From Flavobacterium seoulense (GTDB lineage Bacteria > Bacteroidota > Bacteroidia > Flavobacteriales > Flavobacteriaceae): 64,000 nt of DNA. The notes below the pieces were generated by a model, which saw nothing but the letters and a program-made list of their open reading frames with translations, was not told the DNA's origin and did not search any database. Shown in pieces: positions 27,391-36,408 of the stretch (its first letter is position 1; every line of letters begins with the position of its first letter). Made by a program: the position numbers and the translations under genes. Location of the stretch: NCBI RefSeq assembly GCF_000695795.1, contig NZ_JNCA01000007.1:40244-104243 (forward strand). The letters run 5' to 3'.

Positions 27391-28720
27391 AAAGAATATT
27401 CTGCAATTGAAATTTAAAAGTCATTTCCTGTTCTTTTCTCAGAATTTTCAATTCTATCCAAATTTCATTTTCTGACCATAAATGAGCATTAATTTCCTGT
27501 AATGAATAGTCAGCAACTGATTTTCCATCAATCGCAACCAGAATATCACCTTCCTGCAAACCACTTTTTGCCGCATTAGAACTTTGTCTAACATGACCAA
27601 TCTCGTAAATTGGTTTTAGCTCAACTTTAGATTTACGGTTAGAACTCTCAGATTCTATTTTTTGTTCATCAGCCGTAATAGCAATTGAATTATCAGGAAT
27701 TGCAACTATTTGCCTTACCATTTGCATCCCGATATACAATACTTCAATTCCGCTTTTATTATAAAAAAACGAAGCGGGATACAATTTATTTTTCTTTAAA
27801 AACAACTGACCATTTGTATAATCAAAGGCAACCGAAAAACGTTTTAATATCTCGCCTCCCAATGACCCTAAACGACCCGAATGCGAACTAATATTTTGCA
27901 CCGAAACTGAATCAGGAAAAGCAACAATAGGCAAATCAAACTTAAAATTGGCTATTGAAAATTCGGCAATTCTGGCTCTTTTACCTTCTACAGCACCACT
28001 AAGACTTTGCCCTAAATAATCATCAAATGATTTTTCAGGTACTTCAATTTTATCCGAAAGCTCATCAAAAAGCCAGACAGCATCACTATTTCCGGAATCA
28101 ATCAGTAATTTCACAGGCACTTCTGATGATTTTATTTTTACTTTCGAAACCACATAAGGTTTTCCTCTTTCGATGGTAATAGGAACTTTGGCATATTTTT
28201 TTTCTATTTTTTTATGGAATTTAGAATCCAATTTATTGAAATAAACCACTTTTTTAGCATAGTCAATTTCGACCAAATAATCTTTAAAAGCTGCCGTACC
28301 TATAATTCCATTTACTGAAACACCTATAAAACCCGACAAATCGGATGATGAATCCATAATTAAATACAGCAAATGATTCTTAGACTGCATTTCGCCAATT
28401 GACAAAATATTTCCTGAAGATTTAAAGCCTTTTACCGCTTCGCTACCTCCAAAACCTTTAAATTTTATTTCTTGTAATGTATTCAGGATTATTTTTTTCG
28501 AATCATCAAAACCAAATAAAATGGTTTCTTTCACTCCTGTATCTAATAAAAACAAGAGTTCTACTCCATTTACCGTAACGGGAATAAAAACCAGATTATT
28601 AATTAATTGAACAGGGACTTTAATTCGGTAACTTTTCGTTTTTACAAATTCAAACTTCTCTTGCGAATAAACCGAAATCGCAAAACCAAAGAGAAAAAAA
28701 ATTAGGAATATTTTTTTCAT
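27389..28720 (-). CDS. Retropepsin-like aspartyl protease with PDZ domain
   Basis: A 443-residue exported protein. Signal peptide (ends YSQE at about residue 20), then two retropepsin-like halves each with an active-site triad, LLDTGVKET (DTG, near residue 59) and LLIDSGNSDA (DSG, near residue 206), then a PDZ domain at about 360-440 with the carboxylate-binding region followed by AAKSGLQEGDILVAIDGKSV. Pairing of two half-sites in one chain is as in pepsins. It is probably periplasmic or outer-membrane associated; substrate unknown. Transcribed alone, divergent from the aminotransferase gene. Confidence 0.88.
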   Translation of the reverse strand: MKKIFLIFFLFGFAISVYSQEKFEFVKTKSYRIKVPVQLINNLVFIPVTVNGVELLFLLDTGVKETILFGFDDSKKIILNTLQEIKFKGFGGSEAVKGFKSSGNILSIGEMQSKNHLLYLIMDSSSDLSGFIGVSVNGIIGTAAFKDYLVEIDYAKKVVYFNKLDSKFHKKIEKKYAKVPITIERGKPYVVSKVKIKSSEVPVKLLIDSGNSDAVWLFDELSDKIEVPEKSFDDYLGQSLSGAVEGKRARIAEFSIANFKFDLPIVAFPDSVSVQNISSHSGRLGSLGGEILKRFSVAFDYTNGQLFLKKNKLYPASFFYNKSGIEVLYIGMQMVRQIVAIPDNSIAITADEQKIESESSNRKSKVELKPIYEIGHVRQSSNAAKSGLQEGDILVAIDGKSVADYSLQEINAHLWSENEIWIELKILRKEQEMTFKFQLQNIL

Positions 28721-28843
28721 GAATGAGAGTTTCCATAAAGTTAATAAAAATCCTGCTTTTAAAGTAATATATTATCAAATAGTAAAATATCGCTAGCTTA
28801 GTTCAAAAAAAAAATCGCAAATTTGCATCAAATTTTCATTAAG

Positions 28844-30040
28844 ATGCCTGAGATTTCAATAAGAGGCCGTAGGATGCCTGAATCGCCAATTCGTAAATTG
28901 GCGCCATTTGCTGAGATAGCGAACAAGAAAGGCCTAAAAGTATACCACTTAAATATAGGTCAACCAGATATAAAAAGTCCAGAAATAGCCATCCAAGCCA
29001 TTAAGAATATCGATATGAATATTATCGAATATGGTCCTTCGGCTGGTTATGAAAGTTATCGAAAAAAATTAGCCCAGTTTTACACTAATCAAAACGTAAG
29101 GGTTGATTATACTGATATCATGATTACTACTGGTGGATCTGAAGCCTTGTTGTTTGCCTTAGGAAGTATTATGGATCCAGGAGATGAAGTCATTATTCCT
29201 GAGCCTTTTTATGCAAATTATCACGCTTTTTCTGAAGAATCAAGTGCTACGGTTGTTCCTGTAAATTCAAGTTTTGAAAGTGGTTTTACCTTACCTTCTA
29301 TTGAAGCTTTCGAAAAATTAATTACACCAAAAACTAAGGCAATTTTAATTTGTAACCCAAGTAATCCAACAGGAAATTTATATTCTGAAACAGAAATTCA
29401 ACAACTGGGTGAATTGGTAAAAAAACACGATTTGTTTTTAATTGCTGACGAAGTGTATCGTGAATTCATATATGACGAAAAAGACATTCATTATTCAGTG
29501 ATGAATCTTATTGGTTTAGAACAAAATGTAATCATGATTGATTCGGTTTCTAAACGTTACAGTATGTGCGGCGCTAGAATTGGCTGTATGGTTACCAAAA
29601 ACAAACAAGTTATTGCTGCAGCGATGAAATTTGCACAAGCGCGTTTGTGTCCGCCTACAATTGAACAAATTGCCTGCGAAGCAGCTATTAATACACCTCA
29701 AAGTTATTTTGACGAAGTAATTGTAGAATACAAAGAGAGAAGAAACACACTGATTTCTGAATTAAATAAAATCGAAGGCGTAAAAGTAACATTGCCTAAA
29801 GCTGCTTTTTATTGCATTGCTGAACTTCCTGTTGACAACACAGAAACTTTTGCACAATGGCTTTTAGAGAGTTACAATTTAAACGGCGAGACAGTTATGG
29901 TAGCTCCCGCAGCAGGATTTTATTCGACTCCTGGAATGGGATTAAAACAAGTACGTATTGCTTATGTACTTAATAAAGAAGACTTAACAAAGGCAGTTTC
30001 TATTCTAAAAGATGCAATTGCAACTTATAATGCAAGATAA
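28844..30040 (+). CDS. PLP-dependent aminotransferase, class I/II (AspC-like)
   Basis: A 398-residue fold-type I aminotransferase. Seen: GPSAGYESYRKKLAQFY, MITTGGSEALLFALGSI, LICNPSNPTGNLYSE (Asn-Pro binding the PLP ring side), ADEVYREF (Asp pairing with pyridine N), and DSVSKRYSMCGARIG with the Schiff-base lysine. Substrate is probably aspartate, tyrosine or another amino acid; sequence alone does not settle this. A TTG seven codons upstream is open, but ATG at 28844 gives the start MPEISIRGRRMPESPIRKL, which I judge usual for this family. Confidence 0.9.
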   Translation: MPEISIRGRRMPESPIRKLAPFAEIANKKGLKVYHLNIGQPDIKSPEIAIQAIKNIDMNIIEYGPSAGYESYRKKLAQFYTNQNVRVDYTDIMITTGGSEALLFALGSIMDPGDEVIIPEPFYANYHAFSEESSATVVPVNSSFESGFTLPSIEAFEKLITPKTKAILICNPSNPTGNLYSETEIQQLGELVKKHDLFLIADEVYREFIYDEKDIHYSVMNLIGLEQNVIMIDSVSKRYSMCGARIGCMVTKNKQVIAAAMKFAQARLCPPTIEQIACEAAINTPQSYFDEVIVEYKERRNTLISELNKIEGVKVTLPKAAFYCIAELPVDNTETFAQWLLESYNLNGETVMVAPAAGFYSTPGMGLKQVRIAYVLNKEDLTKAVSILKDAIATYNAR

Positions 30041-30064
30041 AAACTGAATTTTCTTTTTATCACT

Positions 30065-30109
30065 AAATAACAAAGGCAATAACATTCAAAGTTATTGTCT
30101 TTGTTATTT
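30065..30109 (+). terminator. Terminator of the aminotransferase gene
   Basis: Nineteen-base arms (AAATAACAAAGGCAATAAC and GTTATTGTCTTTGTTATTT) with one G-U and a seven-base loop. Confidence 0.85.
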
Positions 30110-30235
30110 AAAACAGTCTCTAAATTAGCAGCGAAAAAGAACTATTTTTTTATCAAAAGCTATAGAAATTCTTTAGTTTATATTAATTATCTTTACAGCC
30201 TTAAAAATATACACCCACTATAATAGTAGTATTTA

Positions 30236-30907
30236 ATGATACACAACGAAGACCTGCACGACGAAATAGGAGACAATCATATTGGTTCTAGTGCAAAAAA
30301 CCCTCTAAGAGACGATGCTTTTGCCATCTCGGATGATGAAAAAATTGAAAAAATAAAAAAAGACGTCGAAAATATCCTTCTAACCTTAGGAATGGATTTA
30401 ACTGACGATAGTTTAAAAGGCACGCCTAATCGTGTTGCAAAAATGTTTGTAAAGGAGATTTTTGGCGGATTAAACCCTGTAAAAAAACCAAAAGCTTCTA
30501 CTTTTGACAATAATTACAAATACGGCGAAATGCTAGTTGAAAAAAACATTATTGTTTATTCTACTTGCGAGCATCATTTATTACCAATTATTGGTAGAGC
30601 TCACGTGGCTTACATTTCTAACGGAACTGTAATTGGTTTATCAAAAATGAACCGTATTGTAGAGTATTATTCTAAAAGACCTCAGGTTCAGGAACGTCTT
30701 ACTATGCAAATTGTACAAGAGTTACAAAAAGCCTTAGGAACTGAAGACGTAGCTTGTGTTATTGATGCTAAACACCTTTGCGTAAATTCTAGAGGAATCA
30801 GCGATATTGAAAGTAGTACCGTAACTTCTGAATTTGGAGGAAAATTCAAAGAAGACAAAGTAAGAAGAGAGTTTTTAGATTACATTAAATTAGAAACTAA
30901 ATTCTAA
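30236..30907 (+). CDS. folE: GTP cyclohydrolase I
   Basis: Converts GTP to 7,8-dihydroneopterin triphosphate, the entry step of folate and queuosine pathways. The 223-residue type I enzyme shows the zinc site STCEHHLLPIIGRAHVAYI, then GLSKMNRIVEYYSKRPQVQERLT and the C-terminal HLCVNSRGISDIESSTVTS with the second zinc cysteine. The first 40 residues are a charged extension before the conserved KIEKIKKDVENILLTLG helix. A PTPS/QueD protein that could use its product is encoded at 36408-36818. Confidence 0.96.
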   Translation: MIHNEDLHDEIGDNHIGSSAKNPLRDDAFAISDDEKIEKIKKDVENILLTLGMDLTDDSLKGTPNRVAKMFVKEIFGGLNPVKKPKASTFDNNYKYGEMLVEKNIIVYSTCEHHLLPIIGRAHVAYISNGTVIGLSKMNRIVEYYSKRPQVQERLTMQIVQELQKALGTEDVACVIDAKHLCVNSRGISDIESSTVTSEFGGKFKEDKVRREFLDYIKLETKF

Positions 30908-30914
30908 TTTTCAG

Positions 30915-30940
30915 GTTTAATCGATAACTGTTTAATTGTT
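30915..30940. repeat. Left copy of the AATCGTTTA-type repeat beside the four-helix gene
   Basis: The sequence begins GTTTAATCGATAACTG and continues TTTAATTGTT. It is roughly the inverse of the block at 31360-31386 on the other side of the 125-codon gene. Confidence 0.5.
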
Positions 30941-30954
30941 AAATCGAATTAAAT

Positions 30955-31332
30955 ATGTACATTTTTTCATTTGAAAAACTCGATGTTTGGCAAAATTCAA
31001 GAGAATTAATATTAATAATTTATAAATTGACTGCTAAATTTCCATCATCTGAGATATACGGAATCACTTCTCAAATAAAAAGAAGCGCTTCATCTATCGC
31101 AACCAATATCGCTGAAGGAACTTCGAGGAATACAAATAAAGATAAAGCGCATTTTCTTACGATTTCATTTTCATCTGCAACAGAAACATTAAATCACTTA
31201 ATAATTTCAAAAGACCTTGATTACATTACAGAAGAAGAATATTTTCATTGCAGAGAAAATCTAGAAAAAATATGTAATCAAATAAACAGCTTAAAGAAAT
31301 ACTATCTTTCACAACAACAAACAATTGAATAG
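30955..31332 (+). CDS. Four-helix bundle protein (S23/IVP family)
   Basis: A 125-residue protein of the 23S-rRNA-intervening-sequence (S23, TIGR02436) four-helix family, recognised from SFEKLDVWQNSRELI at the start, then QIKRSASSIATNIAEGTSRN and a final helix NQINSLKKYY. Relatives include proteins encoded within rRNA intervening sequences and Avd of diversity-generating retroelements. No reverse transcriptase or rRNA gene is present here. It is flanked on both sides by AATCGTTTA-type repeats in opposite orientation and separates folE from cysS, so it may have been inserted as a unit. Confidence 0.88.
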   Translation: MYIFSFEKLDVWQNSRELILIIYKLTAKFPSSEIYGITSQIKRSASSIATNIAEGTSRNTNKDKAHFLTISFSSATETLNHLIISKDLDYITEEEYFHCRENLEKICNQINSLKKYYLSQQQTIE

Positions 31333-31340
31333 TTTATTCA

Positions 31341-31386
31341 CTTAATCGTTAGTCAGATAAACGATTAAACAAATAAACGATTAAAC
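31341..31386. repeat. Right copy of the AATCGTTTA-type repeat beside the four-helix gene
   Basis: Contains CTTAATCGTTAG, then AACGATTAAACAAATAAACG and a further ATTAAAC. It ends 11 bases before the cysS ATG. Confidence 0.55.
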
Positions 31387-31397
31387 AATATTCTTTT

Positions 31398-32876
31398 ATG
31401 TCAATTTACAATACTCAAACACTAAAAATATACAATTCACTTTCTGGAGAAAAAGAAACCTTTACACCTATAAACGAAGGCAGTATTGGAATGTATGTTT
31501 GCGGACCAACAGTTTATAGTAATGTACACCTTGGAAACCTAAGAACTTTTATGTCTTTTGATGTAATCTTTAGATATTTTATTCATTTAGGATATAAAGT
31601 CAGATATGTTAGAAACATTACTGATGTAGGACATATTGTAGATGATGTTGACGAGGGAGAGGACAAAATTGCAAAAAAAGCCCGCTTAGAACAATTAGAA
31701 CCAATGGAAGTTGTACAGCGTTATACTGTAGATTTTCATGAAATCCTGAAAGCATTCAACTTTTTACCTCCAAGTATTGAGCCTACTGCAACAGGTCATA
31801 TTATTGAACAAATCGAAATTATCAAAAAAATAATTGATTCCGGAATTGGTTACGAAGCCAACGGATCAGTTTATTTTGACGTTGTAAAATTCAATAAAAC
31901 CAATCATTACGGAAGATTAAGCGGTCGCAACATTGAAGATATGCTTGCCAACACCAGAGATCTTGACGGACAATCTGACAAGAGAAATCCTCAGGATTTT
32001 GCTTTATGGAAAAAAGCCGAACCACAGCATATTATGCGTTGGCCTTCACCATGGAGCGATGGTTTTCCTGGATGGCACTTAGAATGTACAGCGATGAGCA
32101 CTAAATATCTTGGTAATCATTTTGATATCCATGGCGGCGGAATGGATTTAAAATTCCCGCATCACGAATGCGAAATTGCTCAAAACGAAGCCTGCACCGG
32201 ACAAACTCCGGTAAATTACTGGATGCATGCCAATATGCTTACCTTGAATGGTAAAAAAATGGCAAAATCAACAGGCAACAATATCTTACCAAGAGAAATT
32301 TTAACTGGAAAAAACAGCATTTTAAGCAAAGCTTTTCCGGCTTCAGTAGCACGTTTTTTTATGTTACAGGCACATTATAGAAGTATTCTTGACTTTTCAG
32401 ACGAAGCTATCGTAGCTGCCGAAAAAGGATATAAAAGATTAATGGAAGCCATTGATTCGTTAGGTCAAATAAAAACAAGTTCAAGCAGCAGTTTGGATAT
32501 AGCTAGCTGGAAGCAACTTTGTTATGATGCAATGAATGACGATTTTAACACGCCTATTTTAATCGCACAATTATTCGAAGGAGTTCGTTTCATCAATCTA
32601 CTGAAAGACAACAAAGAAACCATCAACGCTGTTGATCTCAAAACACTTTCTACAACAATGACTTCTTTTGTTTTCAATGTTTTAGGTTTGGAAAATCAAA
32701 AAGCAGCAGATAGCAGTAATGACAAACTGGAAGGTACAATTAACATGTTAATTGGTATGCGAAACAAAGCCCGCGCCGATAAAGATTTTGCTATGTCAGA
32801 CCATATCAGAGATCAATTACTTGCTTTAGGAATCCAACTTAAAGACAGTAAAGAAGGGACTAGTTTTAGCATCTAA
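31398..32876 (+). CDS. cysS: Cysteinyl-tRNA synthetase
   Basis: Charges tRNA-Cys. The 492-residue class I enzyme has [17 protein letters not shown] (HIGH-type motif with the first zinc Cys), [30 protein letters not shown] (zinc His/Cys ligands) and [11 protein letters not shown] (KMSKS-type loop, here KMAKS). The C-terminal helical anticodon region is present and ends normally. yidD and lgt follow on the same strand at short distances, so they may share its transcript. Confidence 0.97.
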   Translation: MSIYNTQTLKIYNSLSGEKETFTPINEGSIGMYVCGPTVYSNVHLGNLRTFMSFDVIFRYFIHLGYKVRYVRNITDVGHIVDDVDEGEDKIAKKARLEQLEPMEVVQRYTVDFHEILKAFNFLPPSIEPTATGHIIEQIEIIKKIIDSGIGYEANGSVYFDVVKFNKTNHYGRLSGRNIEDMLANTRDLDGQSDKRNPQDFALWKKAEPQHIMRWPSPWSDGFPGWHLECTAMSTKYLGNHFDIHGGGMDLKFPHHECEIAQNEACTGQTPVNYWMHANMLTLNGKKMAKSTGNNILPREILTGKNSILSKAFPASVARFFMLQAHYRSILDFSDEAIVAAEKGYKRLMEAIDSLGQIKTSSSSSLDIASWKQLCYDAMNDDFNTPILIAQLFEGVRFINLLKDNKETINAVDLKTLSTTMTSFVFNVLGLENQKAADSSNDKLEGTINMLIGMRNKARADKDFAMSDHIRDQLLALGIQLKDSKEGTSFSI

Positions 32877-32928
32877 TCAATTGAAAACATTTTTATGAGC
32901 TTAAAAACTACATTATAAACAAATAAAA

Positions 32929-33177
32929 ATGTTTTCAAAGATAATCATATTTCCGTTTATTGTACTGGTGCGTTTCTACCAATTAGTAATCTCACCATTA
33001 ACACCAGCAAGCTGCAGATTTACTCCAACATGCTCTGCCTACATGATTGATGCATTACGGATTCACGGTTTATTTTATGGCGGATACTTAGGATTAAAAC
33101 GAATCCTGAGTTGTCATCCTTGGGGAAAAAGCGGCTACGACCCAGTTCCTGAGAAAAAATGCAATCATAAACATTAA
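32929..33177 (+). CDS. yidD: Membrane protein insertion efficiency factor YidD
   Basis: An 82-residue YidD/haemolysin-like small protein with the family core [18 protein letters not shown] then [15 protein letters not shown] and [17 protein letters not shown]. Three conserved cysteines are visible. It is thought to help YidC insert inner-membrane proteins, staying membrane-associated through an amphipathic start. It is located between cysS and lgt, far from yidC, which lies at the left end of the window. Confidence 0.95.
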   Translation: MFSKIIIFPFIVLVRFYQLVISPLTPASCRFTPTCSAYMIDALRIHGLFYGGYLGLKRILSCHPWGKSGYDPVPEKKCNHKH

Positions 33178-33237
33178 CCTTTAATTAGTACTCGTTTTAC
33201 TTTTAATATTTATTTTTACAATCATAAATAACTATAT

Positions 33238-34164
33238 ATGACACAAGCTTTAAACATCGTATGGGATCCATCCGAAGGTATAGATTTAGGTTTTTTTGTA
33301 ATTAGATACTACAGCCTAATGTTTGTAGTTGCCTTTGGTCTTGGGTGGTACATTATGAAAAATATTTTCGAACGCGAAAACGAATCTTTAGAAAAACTAG
33401 ATTCTTTATTCGTATGGACCGTTTTAGCTACATTAATTGGCGCCAGACTAGGACATGTATTTTTCTATGACTGGGAGTATTTTAGAAATCATTTACTGGA
33501 AATATTCCTTCCATTTAGACTTAGCCCGAAATTTGAATTCACAGGTTATCAGGGATTAGCCAGCCACGGTGCTGCAATTTCGATAATCATTGCCATGTAT
33601 TATTACAGCAAAAAAGTTCTTAAAAGACCTTTACTTTGGATTTTAGACCGTGTAGTTATTGCCGTTGCAAGTGGAGCTATTTTTGTGAGATTAGGAAATT
33701 TTTTCAATTCGGAAATTGTTGGAAAAACTACTAATTCTCCTTTTGGTATAAAATTTATTCATGATTATTTCAGCAAAGCTGATGCCGTGAATGCTACACA
33801 AATTCCAAATCCAAAAGAAGCATACACAGCGATAGCTACTGATCCAAAATTTGCTAATTTATTAGCTCAGGTTCCTGTAAAACACCCTACTCAGCTATAC
33901 GAAGCAGTATGTTATGTTTTTGTCTTTGCTATCTTGTTTTTCCTGTATTGGAAAACCGAAGCCAGAAAGAAATCAGGTTTCTTATTTGGACTTTTCCTTG
34001 TATTATTATTCTCAGTGCGAATGGTCGTAGAATCAGTAAAAGAAAGCCAGGGAGGATTTGAAAATGCATTAGGTTTACTTTCTACTGGTCAATGGCTAAG
34101 TATTCCGTTTATCTTAATTGGCTTCTATTTTATATTTACAGCAGAGAAACCTGTAAAAATATAA
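33238..34164 (+). CDS. lgt: Prolipoprotein diacylglyceryl transferase
   Basis: Transfers diacylglycerol from phosphatidylglycerol to the lipobox cysteine, the first step of lipoprotein maturation. The 308-residue protein has about seven membrane segments, the substrate-site GYQGLASHGAAISI (the HGG-type motif), VRLGNFFNSEIVGKTT (the RIGNFxNxE signature) and VKHPTQLYEAV. All lipoproteins predicted in this window (GldI, one PPIase, MsrB, the surface lipoprotein) depend on it. A strong terminator follows at 34181. Confidence 0.96.
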   Translation: MTQALNIVWDPSEGIDLGFFVIRYYSLMFVVAFGLGWYIMKNIFERENESLEKLDSLFVWTVLATLIGARLGHVFFYDWEYFRNHLLEIFLPFRLSPKFEFTGYQGLASHGAAISIIIAMYYYSKKVLKRPLLWILDRVVIAVASGAIFVRLGNFFNSEIVGKTTNSPFGIKFIHDYFSKADAVNATQIPNPKEAYTAIATDPKFANLLAQVPVKHPTQLYEAVCYVFVFAILFFLYWKTEARKKSGFLFGLFLVLLFSVRMVVESVKESQGGFENALGLLSTGQWLSIPFILIGFYFIFTAEKPVKI

Positions 34165-34180
34165 TCTTTTTTTACCGCAT

Positions 34181-34220
34181 AAAAAATGCCGTCTAAAATT
34201 ATTAGACGGCATTTTTTTTT
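34181..34220 (+). terminator. Intrinsic terminator of lgt
   Basis: The arms AAAAAATGCCGTCTA and TAGACGGCATTTTTT, a seven-base loop, and extra T residues. Confidence 0.93.
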
Positions 34221-34258
34221 ACGTAAGCTTTTTAGATTACAATATTTCATAAAAGCAA

Positions 34259-34286
34259 AAAACCATCTAATTTCTTAAATGGTTTT
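34259..34286 (-). terminator. Hairpin after the second (distal) tRNA-Thr
   Basis: The arms AAAACCAT and ATGGTTTT lie just 3' of the distal tRNA on the minus strand. Homologous to the hairpin at 34391-34420, with one compensatory base-pair change. Confidence 0.65.
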
Positions 34287-34293
34287 ACTTAAG

Positions 34294-34367
34294 AGCCGAT
34301 AGAGGGACTCGAACCCACGACCTGCTGATTACAAATCAGCTGCTCTAGCCAGCTGAGCTACATCGGC
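34294..34367 (-). tRNA. tRNA-Thr (anticodon UGU), copy 2
   Basis: On the minus strand a 74-base cloverleaf: acceptor GCCGATG paired with TATCGGC, D arm with AGCTGGCTAGAGC, anticodon stem GCTGA/TCAGC enclosing loop TTTGTAA (anticodon TGT), and T arm GTGGGTTCGAGTCCC. No CCA is encoded. It is identical in sequence to the copy at 34426-34499. Confidence 0.95.
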
Positions 34368-34390
34368 TTGTAATAATGTCAATTTCAATA

Positions 34391-34420
34391 AAAAACCACC
34401 TAATCCCTTAAGTGGTTTTT
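34391..34420 (-). terminator. Hairpin after the first (proximal) tRNA-Thr
   Basis: The arms AAAAACCAC and GTGGTTTTT lie between the two tRNAs, on the 3' side of the first. Confidence 0.65.
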
Positions 34421-34425
34421 CTAAG

Positions 34426-34499
34426 AGCCGATAGAGGGACTCGAACCCACGACCTGCTGATTACAAATCAGCTGCTCTAGCCAGCTGAGCTACATCGGC
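34426..34499 (-). tRNA. tRNA-Thr (anticodon UGU), copy 1
   Basis: Same 74-base sequence and structure as the copy at 34294-34367, anticodon loop TTTGTAA. It is the promoter-proximal copy. The promoter TTG-N19-TATCTTTG lies just upstream. Confidence 0.95.
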
Positions 34500-34515
34500 G
34501 TCATTATTACGAGTG

Positions 34516-34545
34516 CAAAGATACATCTGAATTTTAATTTTCCAA
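34516..34545 (-). promoter_or_regulatory. Promoter of the tRNA-Thr pair
   Basis: On the minus strand TTG (34543-34545) is followed by 19 bases and TATCTTTG (34516-34523), the best match in the window to the Bacteroidota housekeeping promoter. It ends 16 bases before the first tRNA. Confidence 0.8.
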
Positions 34546-34577
34546 AAGAAATTTGCAGTTTTTTCGCTTTTTTTTGA

Positions 34578-34844
34578 CTACAATTCGTTTATTTTACCAA
34601 TCAATTGATTTGCAGTTTGTTCCAATTCAACATTGATTTGTTTGAAGTGTGCTTTTTTGTTTTCAACGTTTTTAGCATTCACTTTTACGATTAAAGAATC
34701 AAAAGCAGCAATAGCTTCGTCGATTAATGCATTCGTTTCATCAGAAGGTTTTCCTGTAGTTGAAAGTTCAAATAAGTAAACTGCTTCAATAATATCTCCT
34801 AAAACGTAGTTGATGTCTTTCTTTAAATTCTTAACGTTTGCCAT
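34578..34844 (-). CDS. Small conserved helical protein
   Basis: An 88-residue predicted all-helical soluble protein (MANVKNLKKDINYVLGDIIE at the start, then AIAAFDSLIVKVNAKNVENK and a final helix). No domain is recognised. It has its own TACTTTTG box at 34871-34878, 27 bases before the ATG. It lies between the tRNAs and manA on the minus strand. The product looks like a small dimerising helical bundle, but this is inference. Confidence 0.7.
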   Translation of the reverse strand: MANVKNLKKDINYVLGDIIEAVYLFELSTTGKPSDETNALIDEAIAAFDSLIVKVNAKNVENKKAHFKQINVELEQTANQLIGKINEL

Positions 34845-34900
34845 TTTTATTTAATTTTAATTTGCGTTTGCAAAAGTACATATAAACTTTCTATTAACTA

Positions 34901-35869
34901 CTATGAAATGTAAATTTCTAAAATTGAAGCTTTTCCGCTTAAAACAAATGATTTAATTGCAGCAGGAATTAACACTGTATCCCCTTTTTTATAATGATAC
35001 TTTTCACCATTATATTCTAATTCAAAACTTCCTTCTACACACATATAAACGGTAAAACTTTCTCCGGTTTGTTCAACAGAAGTACTTCCATCTAACGGAA
35101 TAAAATTAGTCGTAAAATAAGGACAATCTACAACAACATTCGATTCATTAACTTCTTTACTATATTTTTTATATGTATCTACTTTTTCATAATTAATAGC
35201 ATCTAATGCCAAATCAATATGTAATTCTCTTCCGTTCCCCTGAGCGTCAACTCTGTCAAAATCATAAATTCGATACGTAATATCCGATGTCTGCTGAATT
35301 TCAGCAACTACTAAACCTGCACCAATTGCATGAACTGTTCCTGTTTCCAGAAAAAATACATCACCTGATTTTACTTTTACATCATCAAGAATCGAAAGCA
35401 AACTTTTATTTTTCAAATTTTCGACATACTCTTCAGCATTCGATTTTTCCTTGAAACCAACAATAATTCGCGCATCATCATCCGCCTGCATGATGTACCA
35501 CATTTCGGTTTTACCAAAAGAATTGTGACGTTCTTTAGCCAAAGCATCATTAGGATGTACCTGAATAGACAAATCTTCGCGGGCATCTAAATATTTAAAA
35601 AGTAACGGAAATTGCTTCCCGAATTTATCATAAACAGCAGTTCCTAAAATTTCATTTGGAGATTCATCTATAATTTCCATCAATGATTTTCCTTTCAGCT
35701 CTCCGTTAGCGACTACACTAATATCGCCTTCTACAGTTGATAATTCCCAGCTTTCACCTGTTGTAGAAGATTCAATCGACTTCCCTAAAACTGTCTTTAA
35801 TTTTTCACCACCCCAAATTCTTTCTTTCAAAATAGGCGTAAACTGTAAAGGATATATATTCTTTATCAT
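34901..35869 (-). CDS. manA: Mannose-6-phosphate isomerase, class I
   Basis: Interconverts fructose-6-phosphate and mannose-6-phosphate, feeding GDP-mannose for surface polysaccharides. The 322-residue cupin enzyme has FTPILKERIWGGEKL, the zinc-binding SIQVHPNDALA and EMWYIMQADDDARIIVGF, and GDVFFLETGTVHAIGAGLVV with further metal ligands. The short length matches the Firmicutes/Bacteroidota form rather than the larger E. coli enzyme. A promoter TTG-N21-TATTTTTG lies at 35903-35934. Confidence 0.93.
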   Translation of the reverse strand: MIKNIYPLQFTPILKERIWGGEKLKTVLGKSIESSTTGESWELSTVEGDISVVANGELKGKSLMEIIDESPNEILGTAVYDKFGKQFPLLFKYLDAREDLSIQVHPNDALAKERHNSFGKTEMWYIMQADDDARIIVGFKEKSNAEEYVENLKNKSLLSILDDVKVKSGDVFFLETGTVHAIGAGLVVAEIQQTSDITYRIYDFDRVDAQGNGRELHIDLALDAINYEKVDTYKKYSKEVNESNVVVDCPYFTTNFIPLDGSTSVEQTGESFTVYMCVEGSFELEYNGEKYHYKKGDTVLIPAAIKSFVLSGKASILEIYIS

Positions 35870-35902
35870 TTCTTTGTTTTTTTTACTTTATATTATTCGA
35901 AA

Positions 35903-35934
35903 CAAAAATAATTACAGCACAAGTATTAAGACAA
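35903..35934 (-). promoter_or_regulatory. Predicted promoter of manA
   Basis: The minus strand has TTG (35932-35934), 21 bases, then TATTTTTG (35903-35910), 33 bases before the manA ATG. Confidence 0.6.
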
Positions 35935-35958
35935 GTACTAATTATTCATTTCTATAGA

Positions 35959-36408
35959 TTATTTAGTCAATTTTTCAATCATTTTTGTAACATGCTTCAT
36001 TCCTCTCATACTATTAAAGACCAGTTGTATTACTCCGTTTTGATCAACTAAATAAGTCACTCTTCCAGGAAGCAAACCAAAGAAATCCGAAGGCACTCCG
36101 AAGAGTTTTCGAATAGCCTTATCAGAATCAGATAATAATAAAAATGGTAAATTGTATTTTCGAATAAATTCCTGATGCGAATGAACATCATCTGAACTAA
36201 TTCCGATAATCTCAACACCGAGATTTACAAAATCAGTGTAATTATCTCTAAAACCACAAGCCTGAGCTGTACATTGTGACGTATTGTCTTTGGGATAAAA
36301 ATAAATAATAACGGCTTTTTTACCAATTATAGATTGGCTCTCAAAAAGATTTCCATTAGCATCTTTGGCAGAAAATTTTGGAATTACATCTCCTACTTTC
36401 AACCCCAT
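35959..36408 (-). CDS. bcp: Peroxiredoxin, BCP/PrxQ type
   Basis: A 149-residue thioredoxin-fold peroxidase that reduces hydroperoxides. KKAVIIYFYPKDN leads into SQCTAQACGFRDNY, which holds the peroxidatic Cys and, five residues on, a likely resolving Cys as in E. coli BCP. The usual TPGC is TSQC here. LLSDSDKAIRKLFGV is also typical. Its ATG overlaps the stop of the upstream PTPS gene by one base (TAATG), implying translational coupling. Confidence 0.92.
   Translation of the reverse strand: MGLKVGDVIPKFSAKDANGNLFESQSIIGKKAVIIYFYPKDNTSQCTAQACGFRDNYTDFVNLGVEIIGISSDDVHSHQEFIRKYNLPFLLLSDSDKAIRKLFGVPSDFFGLLPGRVTYLVDQNGVIQLVFNSMRGMKHVTKMIEKLTK

Noticed and set aside
30955..31332. Diversity-generating retroelement, because the four-helix protein family includes Avd
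   Set aside because: No reverse transcriptase, template repeat or variable repeat is present nearby.
34294..34499. Tandem identical tRNAs as an assembly artefact
   Set aside because: The spacers and trailing hairpins of the two copies differ at several bases, so they are two real copies.
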